10,017 bases of DNA from an uncultured Bryobacterales bacterium (GTDB lineage: Bacteria; Acidobacteriota; Terriglobia; Bryobacterales; Bryobacteraceae). Within the stretch, counting starts at the first letter, position 1. Every line of letters starts with the position of its first letter. The stretch is from positions 3,775-13,791 of the forward strand of contig CALMAV010000249.1 in the NCBI GenBank assembly GCA_937859895.1. Reading direction: 5' to 3'. This document shows, piece by piece, positions 1 to 6,080 of the stretch. The position numbers were made by a program, and so were the translations under genes. Under the pieces are notes generated by a model, which searched no databases, was not told the DNA's origin, and worked only from the letters and a program-made list of their open reading frames with translations.

Positions 1-1376
1 GTGTCCGCAAGGAAAAAACTCGCCATCGCAAGTACCTTCGTTGCCTGGCGGAGATCGGCAGAGGAGATTTTGTCTAGAGTGTCTTCAGCAGAGTGGGCCT
101 GCTCAAAATACCCTGGTGATCGAACCAATGGAGCGATCCCTGGTAAGCCTTCCAGGGTAAAGGCATATGCATCGGTCATGAACAGCCACCCGTCAGTGGG
201 AGGTTCTAAGTCAAGGTAGGGAGTCATCTCATTGAAATGCGTCAGCAAGGGCAACAACTCGGGGTGTCCCGCAGTGGGCAATCGGATGATGGGCCCCGCA
301 CCCCAGTCCAGTGCGAATGCTGCAACTAAATTGCTTAGCTCTGCCGTATGTTGGCGGACGTAGGATCGCGACCCAAGCAGCCCTTCTTCTTCACCCATAA
401 ATAGAACAAAGCGGATGGTGCGTTGAGGATGTAAGCCAGCCCGAACAAGCGTCTGTGCGGCACCTAGAACAGCAGCCGCTCCGAAGCCATCGTCCGTAGC
501 GCCTGTGCCAAGATCCCAGGTATCCAAGTGTGCGCTTACGAGCATTACCTGTTCCGAATGTGCCGCTCCTTTAATTTCTCCCACGATGTTGTTCGATGGA
601 ACTGCTGCGTCCGAGAAGCTGTTTTCTACATCGACACTGATGCTCACTGGACGATGGAGCTGTAGCAGGTGTTCAATCAACTTCTGATGCTCGACAGGAA
701 GATCGAGTGCTGGAATAAGCTTCGTATCAATGGTTCCCGGCAACGCCACCGCGAGTGGTTCTGAGTGGACAATGCCGTTACCGGGCCGTGTATCGTGTCG
801 GAGGACGGCCACTGCGCGTGCTGCGGTGGCGGCTTGTAGGAGAGGCAACAGCTGCGAATAAGCGCGCATAGGCTTTTCTGGGTTTGACGCAATTAACAGT
901 GCTTTGCCCTTCCAGCCTGTTCCCTGCGATTGGACGAGTGCGTCGAGATGGTCCGCTACATCGTTTGCGTCGACAAGTACAACTGGCACCGGCCCACTGT
1001 GCTTCGGTGTTGATCCACTCCAGCCGTAAGCCGCAATCGGGATTGTGATCGCGAACGGGGCAACAAGCGATGCATTGGCAGATCCACGTTTCCAAGCTCG
1101 GGGCAATAGCCAGCTTTCGCTATGCACCTGTTTCAAGCCGATTTTAAGCATGTGAGCCAGCACCTGGTTCTCCGCCTTGTGTGCAGCCACACTGCCCGTG
1201 AGCCGAGGGCCAATGCCTTCACAGAGTTCTTCCAGCTCAGGCATAGGATCGATTTGGTCGGCCGTCTTCGAGATGTGATCCAATTGATCCTGCATGTTTG
1301 CAGGTGCCGCTTGCCCCCGTGCGGTACCGGCAAATATCGAAAGTGCTGTCGCTAGGATTCCGGCCAGTGTTCGCAT
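1..1376 (-). CDS. Secreted M28-family zinc metallopeptidase (partial, C-terminus off window)
   Basis: This is a di-zinc exopeptidase of the M28 family, closest in layout to the carboxypeptidase Q/PGCP-like group, and probably acts on peptides outside the cytoplasm. The open frame runs from ATG at 1376 for 458 codons to the window edge without a stop. Residues 1-22 form a signal peptide (hydrophobic core LAGILATALSIFAG, cleavage near ARG-Q). A protease-associated-type insert would lie at about 110-240. The metal site is complete: H283 and bridging D295 (in AHLDTWD...TDDG), the EE pair E329/E330 in GEEEGLLGS (catalytic base plus metal ligand), D357 in LDWG, and H428 in QAHSAEDT. The start has only a weak ribosome site (TAGG, about 10 nt upstream). 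The family call is firm; exact substrate specificity is not readable from sequence. The gene is alone on its strand, with a two-stem hairpin about 20-45 nt upstream of the start. Confidence 0.93.
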   Translation of the reverse strand, partial: MRTLAGILATALSIFAGTARGQAAPANMQDQLDHISKTADQIDPMPELEELCEGIGPRLTGSVAAHKAENQVLAHMLKIGLKQVHSESWLLPRAWKRGSANASLVAPFAITIPIAAYGWSGSTPKHSGPVPVVLVDANDVADHLDALVQSQGTGWKGKALLIASNPEKPMRAYSQLLPLLQAATAARAVAVLRHDTRPGNGIVHSEPLAVALPGTIDTKLIPALDLPVEHQKLIEHLLQLHRPVSISVDVENSFSDAAVPSNNIVGEIKGAAHSEQVMLVSAHLDTWDLGTGATDDGFGAAAVLGAAQTLVRAGLHPQRTIRFVLFMGEEEGLLGSRSYVRQHTAELSNLVAAFALDWGAGPIIRLPTAGHPELLPLLTHFNEMTPYLDLEPPTDGWLFMTDAYAFTLEGLPGIAPLVRSPGYFEQAHSAEDTLDKISSADLRQATKVLAMASFFLAD

Positions 1377-1395
1377 CCCAAACAGCCTAACGTAG

Positions 1396-1421
1396 CCGGT
1401 CGGAGCTTAGCTCATAACCGG
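1396..1421 (-). promoter_or_regulatory. Two-stem hairpin upstream of the M28 peptidase
   Basis: Outer arms CCGGT (1396-1400) and ACCGG (1417-1421) enclose an 11-bp inner palindrome, GAGCT-T-AGCTC (1403-1413). The internal loop is CG on one side and ATA on the other. It starts 20 nt upstream of the peptidase ATG, so it could be a 5'-UTR hairpin or a protein-binding palindrome. No T-run follows it on either strand, which argues against an intrinsic terminator. The structure is seen directly; the function is inferred. Confidence 0.4.
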
Positions 1422-1539
1422 AACTCTCCTGACCCATGGCCTCGATCCTCCTCCGGCTCTGCGGCAGGAACTCGATTGCTAAGACTCAGTCATTCGCGGC
1501 AGAGACAACGGTGGTCCGTGTTAGCCCTTTACAGCAAAC

Positions 1540-1761
1540 TCACCTCAGTTCACGTACGATAACGTCAGGCAACAAGCCAAGGCGGAAGCGGATGGTCGGA
1601 TTGGAAGCTAGGGCGATAACGGCCCTAACAGTGTGTTCGGGCAATACGGCTAAATCGCATTGGTGAACCTTCTGGAGTGCCTTGGCCTGCATCTGTGCGT
1701 AGACGACTTCCTGGATGGTGACTTCGATTGCGTGCGATGCCTCTCGCGAGGGGACTTCCAA
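1540..1761 (-). CDS. Coding-like small ORF or gene remnant, unknown function
   Basis: I do not recognise this protein. The frame is open from just below a stop at about 1852 down to TGA at 1540. The only usual initiator is TTG at 1761 (CTG also occurs just upstream), giving 73 residues. Its predicted composition is protein-like: amphipathic stretches such as AIEVTIQEVVYAQMQ and RFRLGLLPDVIVREL, no low complexity, two Cys-free ends and ordinary codon choice. It has no signal peptide and no clear Shine-Dalgarno site. The upstream open stretch without a start suggests the 3' end of a decayed gene rather than an intact one. It overlaps the predicted promoter of the gene at 1837 on the opposite strand. 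It could equally be chance. Confidence 0.25.
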   Translation of the reverse strand: MEVPSREASHAIEVTIQEVVYAQMQAKALQKVHQCDLAVLPEHTVRAVIALASNPTIRFRLGLLPDVIVRELR

Positions 1762-1767
1762 ATGCAG

Positions 1768-1795
1768 TTGCGAAGTGTTGCCAAGACCGTATAGT
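1768..1795 (+). promoter_or_regulatory. Predicted sigma70 promoter for the small secreted protein
   Basis: A -35 candidate TTGCGA (1768-1773, 4/6 matches to TTGACA) and a -10 candidate TATAGT (1790-1795, 5/6 matches to TATAAT) are separated by 16 nt. Transcription would begin near 1802, leaving a leader of about 35 nt that carries GAGG (1824-1827) nine bases before ATG 1837. The spacing makes sense, but no experiment supports it. Confidence 0.45.
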
Positions 1796-1836
1796 TTAGG
1801 TAAAGCATAACTCTTCGTTGTCCGAGGTTCATCAGC

Positions 1837-2226
1837 ATGGCGACGTTACAGTACGAACGGTTTTGGGCGGTCTCTTGTTTTTTGGCGCTGGTCACGCCGG
1901 TTTGGGCTGGCGAGGCATCCACCCCGAGTCTTCAGCTTTATCAGGAACTGGCTTTACAGGCAGCTATCGGTCAGAAAAGTGGGAAAGTGGTTAACTCGCC
2001 GCAGTTGCCCATGCATCCAAAGAGTCCGATCCTTTCAGCTCGCTCGCAGGACTTGATCGCTAAGGAACAGTTGCCGTCAGCTGATACAACGAAGGATTGC
2101 ATTGTCCCCTTGCACCAGTACCAAGCGGAGTCCAAACTCGATAAGGGGCTTGAACGCCAAGCCGGACCGGAATCAGGCGACGCCATTAAGACCTTCCATT
2201 CAGCCCCCGTTTGCCGTACACCTTAG
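1837..2226 (+). CDS. Small secreted protein of unknown function
   Basis: I do not recognise a family. The 129-residue product starts with a convincing signal peptide: a short charged start, the core FWAVSCFLALVTPVW and a likely cleavage at VWA-GE, near residue 25. The mature part is about 104 residues, polar, rich in Gln, Ser and Lys, with no membrane segment and two cysteines (C88, C126) that could pair after export. GAGG at 1824-1827 sits nine bases before the ATG and a good promoter match lies at 1768-1795, which support this start. The cupin gene begins 53 bp after the stop on the same strand, so the two may be co-transcribed. That the ORF is real is likely, given start, leader and promoter together; its role is unknown. 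Confidence 0.6.
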   Translation: MATLQYERFWAVSCFLALVTPVWAGEASTPSLQLYQELALQAAIGQKSGKVVNSPQLPMHPKSPILSARSQDLIAKEQLPSADTTKDCIVPLHQYQAESKLDKGLERQAGPESGDAIKTFHSAPVCRTP

Positions 2227-2279
2227 TTCCTGTCGTAAACGTGCGCTTTCCGCCGAATCTGGTGGAGTATTGAACCCGA

Positions 2280-2708
2280 ATGATGGATATGCCAGAGCAG
2301 GAGAATGCACCGAAGCGCTTCGATCTTAACGAAGTTGCCAAGGCTTTTCCGGCGCACGCGGATTCATTGCTCTTGGATCGATATCTTGTGGATCGCGAGT
2401 CTGCCAGTGCCCGGTCCTTTCGCGTCTACCGTGGAACTCCACCTCACTTCCATACCAAATGCGATGAGTTTCTCTACGTGCTCTCTGGCCGGGGAACGTT
2501 CTGGATGGGGAGCCCCGACGACGGTGGCGAATTTGGACCGGGCACTTTCTTATTTTTCGAGCGAGGCACGGTGCATGCTTTGCCGACGATTATTGAACAC
2601 CCCGTGATCTTCCTCTCCATCGATGTACCACGCCGCGAACCGGGGGACATTCACTTCTTGAACCCGGACGATGGATCACCGGAGAGGTTCATTCAGCCTG
2701 CGAACTGA
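2280..2708 (+). CDS. Single-domain cupin protein
   Basis: A 142-residue small beta-barrel protein of the cupin superfamily. Motif 1 is PPHFHTKCDEFLYVLSGRG with the metal-type residues H56, H58 and E63; motif 2 is FGPGTFLFFERGTVHALP with H99. All four usual metal ligands (two His, Glu, His) are therefore present, so a metal-dependent enzyme or sugar/ligand-binding role is possible, but the fold covers too many reactions to name one. No signal peptide is seen, so it is probably cytoplasmic. The N-terminus has three ATG codons (2280, 2283, 2289); GGTGGAG at 2261-2267 fits the first best. The gene ends only 2 bp from the end of the convergent TetR gene, leaving no room for a separate terminator. 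Confidence 0.88.
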   Translation: MMDMPEQENAPKRFDLNEVAKAFPAHADSLLLDRYLVDRESASARSFRVYRGTPPHFHTKCDEFLYVLSGRGTFWMGSPDDGGEFGPGTFLFFERGTVHALPTIIEHPVIFLSIDVPRREPGDIHFLNPDDGSPERFIQPAN

Positions 2709-2710
2709 CC

Positions 2711-3271
2711 TTAGCCGTTTCTATCTGACGCAGCCCTCATCCACATCCGTAAACCAAACTCGAAGCTTGAGGCCGGCTTTCGTTCCCCGAACACTCGCGC
2801 TGCTTCCAGTGCTGTTATTCCGTGCAAAAACGCCCATAATGTGATGGCGGCCTCTGGAGCTTTTTCCTCACCGTAGATCCGAGCCACATGCGCTAAGACA
2901 AAGCTCCAGGACTGCACATGTGGCCCCTCATCTTCAGTCTCGGCCAGTAGTGGCCTTAGTGTAAGGGAAAACAGTTGAGGATGTTCTCGAGCAAACCGCA
3001 CATAGGCTCGTGCGATGCTCCGGATGGCCTCTTCGGGAGGCTTTTTTCCCGCTGCACTTTCTAGCGCCCGCAGCAAGCGTCGGCGACTTTCGTCCGCGAG
3101 AGCAGCCTGCAGAGCGGCCAGGTTCGAGAAGTACCGGTATAAGGCATTGGGAGCCAATCCTAGGGCAGCAGCCACGCTTCGGATTGCAAGCTTCTGAATC
3201 CCGTCTTGAGCCACCTGCTCCATAGCAATTGACAAGATTGCCTGTCGATCTGTTTTTGACGGATAGGGCAT
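2711..3271 (-). CDS. TetR-family transcriptional repressor with WHG-type C-terminal domain
   Basis: A 186-residue one-domain regulator. Residues about 8-54 form the TetR DNA-binding head; the helix-turn-helix is LAIRSVAAALGLAPNALYRYFS (about 28-49), with the family hallmark LYRYF just before the helix that packs against the core. The C-terminal half is helical and carries W146...H150-G151 within LWAFLHG, the signature of the WHG ligand-binding domain. It is transcribed away from the dehydrogenase gene, with 98 bp between its start and the dehydrogenase ATG. The interval carries paired TGTA elements, so repression of both itself and the dehydrogenase is a reasonable inference. The ligand cannot be read from sequence. 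No Shine-Dalgarno site is obvious before ATG 3271, so the transcript may be poorly translated or have a short leader. Confidence 0.92.
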   Translation of the reverse strand: MPYPSKTDRQAILSIAMEQVAQDGIQKLAIRSVAAALGLAPNALYRYFSNLAALQAALADESRRRLLRALESAAGKKPPEEAIRSIARAYVRFAREHPQLFSLTLRPLLAETEDEGPHVQSWSFVLAHVARIYGEEKAPEAAITLWAFLHGITALEAARVFGERKPASSFEFGLRMWMRAASDRNG

Positions 3272-3307
3272 ACGTGGGTCTGCTACAAGTTGCCTAACGA
3301 CTTTCTA

Positions 3308-3346
3308 AGTGTACTCTGTACAGGTTTAAGATGTACAATGTATACA
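3308..3346. promoter_or_regulatory. Divergent promoter and putative TetR operator with repeated TGTA elements
   Basis: Four TGTA cores start at 3310, 3317, 3332 and 3339, with spacings of 7, 15 and 7. They make two 14-nt copies, TGTACTCTGTACAG (3310-3323) and TGTACAATGTATAC (3332-3345), offset by 22 bp, about two helical turns. The first contains the inverted repeat TGTAC-TCT-GTACA (3310-3322); the second extends to an imperfect palindrome, 3332-3346. TACAAT at 3334-3339 is a good -10 for the dehydrogenase, and TACACT on the minus strand (3308-3313) is a -10 candidate for the repressor. Each -10 overlaps one element, which fits a repressor that blocks both promoters. -35 boxes are poor on both sides. 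Confidence 0.6.
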
Positions 3347-3358
3347 AACGAGAAGGGC

Positions 3359-3362
3359 AGGA
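3359..3362 (+). promoter_or_regulatory. Ribosome binding site that sets the dehydrogenase start
   Basis: AGGA lies seven bases before ATG 3370. The longer reading from ATG 3331 would begin inside the -10/operator element, upstream of the predicted transcript start, so 3370 is preferred. Confidence 0.65.
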
Positions 3363-3369
3363 ACTCTCA

Positions 3370-4224
3370 ATGGCAAAATCAGTCATAGTAACAGGAGCTT
3401 CTACCGGCATAGGCCGGGGAATTGCAGGTGTGCTCGTCCAGAGAGGATTCAATGTGTTTGGCACTGTTCGTAAGCAGGTGGATGCGGAGCGTTTGCAATC
3501 CGAGCTTGGAACCGCCTTCATGCCGCTTTTGATGGACGTGACTGATCAGGAAGCAGTGACGCGGGCGGCTGACCAAACGCGCGAAGCTCTCGGGCAGTCA
3601 AACCTTGCCGGGCTTGTCAACAATGCTGGAATAGCTTTCGCTGGTCCACTTGTTCACCAGCCGCTTCCAGAATTCCGCCGGCAGCTGGAAGTCAATCTCA
3701 TTGCTCCATTCACCGTGACTCAGGCTTTCGCGGGATTATTGGGGGCTGACCGTAAGCGGGAAGGCGGTCCTGGGCGAATCGTGAATATAAGCTCGGTTGG
3801 AGGGAAAACCGGGCCTCCCTTTCTAGGTGCTTACGCGGCTTCGAAACACGGTTTGGAAGGAATGTCGGAGTCTCTTCGCCGCGAGTTGATGATTTATGGC
3901 ATCGATGTCATTGTCATAGGACCTGGGTACGTCAACACTGCGGTCCTGGACAAAGCAGAAGCGCAAGATTTTGAGATTTACCGCAGTACGGACTATGCGG
4001 CAAGCTTGAATCAGTTCCGCAAGATGTTTATCGCAGAGGGTAGGAAAGGTTCTCCGCCGCAGAGTATCGGCGAGGTAGTCTACACCGCACTTAGCGCTCG
4101 AAAACCGAAAGTTCGCTACGCGGCCGTTCAGCACAAGCTTAAGAATTGGACCATACCCATGCAGCTTCCGAAACGATTGCTCGACCGCTTAATGGGTAAG
4201 CAGTTCGGATTGCTGCCCTCATAG
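3370..4224 (+). CDS. Classical short-chain dehydrogenase/reductase (SDR)
   Basis: A 284-residue NAD(P)-dependent oxidoreductase with a Rossmann fold, acting in the cytoplasm on an unknown alcohol or carbonyl substrate. Numbered from ATG 3370: the nucleotide-binding loop TGASTGIG is residues 8-15, D56 follows in LLMDVTD, NNAG is 84-87, N109 lies in EVNLIAP, the catalytic serine is S141 or S142 in NISSVGG, and Y155-x3-K159 lies in AYAASKHG. PG (185-186) follows the active site as in the family, so all catalytic positions are intact. R34 in GTVRK after the second strand hints at NADP preference. Length and order are those of a complete classical SDR. It is divergent from the TetR regulator and probably its main target. 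The stop is followed by a second in-frame TAG six bases on. Confidence 0.93.
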   Translation: MAKSVIVTGASTGIGRGIAGVLVQRGFNVFGTVRKQVDAERLQSELGTAFMPLLMDVTDQEAVTRAADQTREALGQSNLAGLVNNAGIAFAGPLVHQPLPEFRRQLEVNLIAPFTVTQAFAGLLGADRKREGGPGRIVNISSVGGKTGPPFLGAYAASKHGLEGMSESLRRELMIYGIDVIVIGPGYVNTAVLDKAEAQDFEIYRSTDYAASLNQFRKMFIAEGRKGSPPQSIGEVVYTALSARKPKVRYAAVQHKLKNWTIPMQLPKRLLDRLMGKQFGLLPS

Positions 4225-4547
4225 AGATAGAGAGACTCTAAGAAGGATCGCGTCAGCACTGATAACAGAGAGGCTCTGCTGCTTGCCTCTTCATTTCGCC
4301 ATTACCCGAGTCGTCCGCCAATGGCATTCCCTTGAAAGAAGTAGGTGTAGGTGCGAGGCGTTAACGACGGCTGCTGTCACCCATTCTTGAATTACGCTGG
4401 CCCAAGTCCGTCGTCGATTGCGTCGCCGCACCTGCTGACGCCAGGACGGCGGAGGTTCTCAGAAATCGCGGTGAACTGTCAAAAGCGATGTGCGAATTAT
4501 ATGACCCTGCCGGCACTGCTTTGGTGAAAGCTTTTCAGAGCACCCAT
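4225..4547. other. 323-bp non-coding stretch
   Basis: I see no convincing gene here. It contains a 5-bp hairpin just after the dehydrogenase stop (TAGAG-AGA-CTCTA, 4228-4240), a 6-bp inverted repeat AGAGGC/GCCTCT (4269-4290) without a T-run, and the nested inverted repeats listed separately at 4349-4433. Near the right end, CTGTCA (4476-4481) and TATATG (4498-4503), 16 nt apart, form a weak promoter candidate for the BON gene. Confidence 0.5.
4349..4433. repeat. Nested inverted repeats, possible structured RNA or REP-like element
   Basis: Outer arms AGGTGCG (4349-4355) and CGCACCT (4427-4433) enclose inner arms ACGACGG (4364-4370) and CCGTCGT (4408-4414); all 14 pairs are perfect. A small ATTC-TT-GAAT palindrome (4383-4392) sits at the centre. 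The element lies in the gap before the BON gene. It could be a leader RNA structure, a small RNA or a repeat-family palindrome. No copy elsewhere in the window was noticed. Confidence 0.35.
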
Positions 4548-4922
4548 ATGCCACGAGTCTTCTTCTCGCTGTTCGCGCTGCCACTTCTGCTGATCATCAG
4601 CGCTGTTTCCCCCGTGCTTGCCTCCTCAACAACACGACATGCGGCGGCTGCTCATACCGCTGCTCCGTCGGATTCGCAAATTGATGCCACCATCCGCATG
4701 AAGCTTGCAAAGTCGAAGATCGGCAAGGACGGCTTCAAATATCATGTTTCCCATGGTGTCGTCACTTGGGAAGGCAAGACTGACGTGATTCAACATAAAG
4801 GATCAGCCACTCGCATGGCTCACTCTGCCGGTGCTTCACAGGTTGTGAACAACATCCAGATCAGCGCCAATGCGAAAGCAAAGGCCGCGGCAAATCTGCA
4901 AAAGGCTTACGTGAAACAGTAA
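4548..4922 (+). CDS. Exported BON-domain protein
   Basis: A 124-residue protein, counted from ATG 4548, with a clear signal peptide (FFSLFALPLLLIISAVSPVLA, cleavage near VLA-SS). A Thr/Ala/His-rich linker is followed by one BON domain at about 42-107: DSQIDATIRMKLAKSKIG, a central VSHGVVTWEGKTDV turn, and SAGASQVVNNIQIS at the end. BON domains are small alpha/beta modules found in periplasmic and outer-membrane proteins such as OsmY and are thought to bind membrane lipid. The frame opens earlier, at ATG 4488, but that would put 20 residues before the signal peptide and begin upstream of the predicted transcript start, so 4548 is preferred. No strong ribosome site precedes either ATG. It ends in a lysine/alanine-rich tail and lies 83 bp before the isomerase gene, so it may or may not belong to the same operon. 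Confidence 0.88.
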   Translation: MPRVFFSLFALPLLLIISAVSPVLASSTTRHAAAAHTAAPSDSQIDATIRMKLAKSKIGKDGFKYHVSHGVVTWEGKTDVIQHKGSATRMAHSAGASQVVNNIQISANAKAKAAANLQKAYVKQ

Positions 4923-4973
4923 TCGCCCTCGCGTTGCCGGTTGCTCGTCAGAGCGCTTCCAGCCCGTTTGCAC

Positions 4974-5001
4974 ATGTTAGTCTTTAGGTGTTTACCAACA
5001 T
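4974..5001 (+). promoter_or_regulatory. Possible leader hairpin before the isomerase gene
   Basis: ATGTTAG (4974-4980) and CCAACAT (4995-5001) pair at six of seven positions around a 14-nt loop, ending four bases before ATG 5006. No Shine-Dalgarno site is visible in front of that ATG, so the fold could affect initiation. The arms are short, so chance is possible. Confidence 0.25.
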
Positions 5002-5005
5002 CTGA

Positions 5006-6079
5006 ATGAAACGTTGTGCTGTCTTTTTGCCCGTCGTCCTTTGTCTAGCTTCACCTTCAGCTCCACTAGCTCAAGCCCAGACAAGCGCTCCGTCCCAAGG
5101 CGCATCCTCCGTTCCTCAATCTACAACGCCAACTGCTACTCAGCCATCTGGGTCGTCCGCGCAACCGGGTCACTTACGCCCGCGCGGTCCTGAGGCGAGT
5201 ACTCAGCAGGATCCGAACCATGTAGTTGCCACAATCGCCGGCAAGCCTGTTACAGCCAAGCAAGCGATGGACATGCTGGCGACGTTGCGTCCGGAAGACC
5301 GAAAACGCTTTGAAAACAATTTGCCGGCTCTGGTGCAGCAGCTTTATATGACAGACCAGCTTGCGAATGAAGCAACGCGGATGAAACTCGACACGCAGAG
5401 TCCCTGGAAAGAGCAGCTGCGAATGAGCCGGGAGAATATCCTAACTCAGGCTTACTTAAGTCAAGCAAGTTCTGCTGGAGCTGCTGAGGATCCAGGCGCG
5501 TATTACCAGGCACACGCGGCTGACTTCGACCAAGTGAAGCTCAGCGGTATCCTCATCGCATTTAATCCTCCAGGCACTCCCGCTGCCTCTGGCGGGATTC
5601 AGCGGACGGAAGCGGCTGCTCAGGCAAAGGCGGACGACTTGGAAAAGAAGTTGAAGGCCGGTGGCGATTTTTCTGCTTTGGCTCGTACCGATTCGGACAA
5701 TCAGCAGTCCAGCGTCAAGGGTGGAGACCTGGGTACGTTTGTGATGGGGAATGCGCAGCTACCGGCCCCGATTCGCGACCGCATTACGAGCCTCCAGCCA
5801 GGACAGATCTCTGAGCCAGTGCGTGTACCAAACGGTATTTATATCTTCAAGCTCGACAGCCGCAACCGGTTGCCTTTAGAAGCTGTTCGCCAAGACATTG
5901 TTCAGAAACAGCAGAATGACAGAGCGCAGGCGTCGCTAAAGCAGCAGATGGACAAGTACAAAATAGAGGTACAGGACAGCGACTTTTTTGCTGCGCCGAA
6001 CAGTGATGGGACCTCAGCCTCCAAAATTCCGTCGTTGCAGCGGCCTGCTGGTCCTCAATCCTCAGCGCCAAAGCAGTAG
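5006..6079 (+). CDS. Exported parvulin-type peptidyl-prolyl cis-trans isomerase
   Basis: A 357-residue folding factor of the SurA/PrsA/PpiC type that isomerises X-Pro bonds in the periplasm. Residues 1-24 are a signal peptide (core VFLPVVLCLASPSAPL, cleavage near AQA-Q). Residues about 26-70 are a Ser/Thr/Pro/Gln-rich linker. A SurA-N-like helical part covers about 72-160 (VVATIAGKPVTAKQAMDML onward). The rotamase domain is at about 178-285, with VKLSGILIAF, GGDFSALARTDSD, KGGDLGTFVMG and LQPGQISEPVRVPNGIYIFKL, all typical of the family. The tail after 320 is polar and Pro/Ser-rich. It has only one parvulin domain. It is the first gene of the long plus-strand run, and the next frame starts two bases after its stop. 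The start is chosen for the signal peptide; the next Met is near residue 88. Confidence 0.92.
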   Translation: MKRCAVFLPVVLCLASPSAPLAQAQTSAPSQGASSVPQSTTPTATQPSGSSAQPGHLRPRGPEASTQQDPNHVVATIAGKPVTAKQAMDMLATLRPEDRKRFENNLPALVQQLYMTDQLANEATRMKLDTQSPWKEQLRMSRENILTQAYLSQASSAGAAEDPGAYYQAHAADFDQVKLSGILIAFNPPGTPAASGGIQRTEAAAQAKADDLEKKLKAGGDFSALARTDSDNQQSSVKGGDLGTFVMGNAQLPAPIRDRITSLQPGQISEPVRVPNGIYIFKLDSRNRLPLEAVRQDIVQKQQNDRAQASLKQQMDKYKIEVQDSDFFAAPNSDGTSASKIPSLQRPAGPQSSAPKQ

Positions 6080-6080
6080 T

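Larger units (their letters stand above)
1377..1836. other. 460-bp divergent gap
   Basis: This stretch separates the leftward peptidase from the rightward small secreted protein. It contains the hairpin at 1396-1421, the doubtful minus-strand frame at 1540-1761 and the promoter at 1768-1795. Plus-strand frames across 1436-1666 have no family pattern and no ribosome site. Nothing else was seen. Confidence 0.5.

Noticed and set aside
1..219. 72-codon plus-strand frame from GTG 1
   Set aside because: It is antisense to the peptidase C-terminal region, which has intact metal-site motifs.
778..1095. 105-codon minus-strand frame
   Set aside because: It is a shifted reading of the M28 peptidase gene; its Cys/Arg-rich sequence matches no family.
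3331..3369. Longer dehydrogenase start at ATG 3331
   Set aside because: It lies within the predicted -10/operator region and lacks a ribosome site, while ATG 3370 has AGGA seven bases upstream and starts directly at the Rossmann strand.
4228..4240. TAGAG-AGA-CTCTA hairpin after the dehydrogenase stop
   Set aside because: The stem is only 5 bp, weak in GC and has no T-run after it.
4269..4290. AGAGGC/GCCTCT inverted repeat as a terminator of the dehydrogenase gene
   Set aside because: The 6-bp stem has a 10-nt loop and is followed by TCATTTCG rather than a T-run, so an intrinsic terminator is not supported.
4488..4547. Longer BON protein start at ATG 4488
   Set aside because: It would place 20 polar residues before a good signal peptide and begin upstream of the predicted transcript start.
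4968..4996. TTGCAC with TTTACC as promoter of the isomerase operon
   Set aside because: The -10 matches the consensus at only three of six positions, so it is no better than chance.
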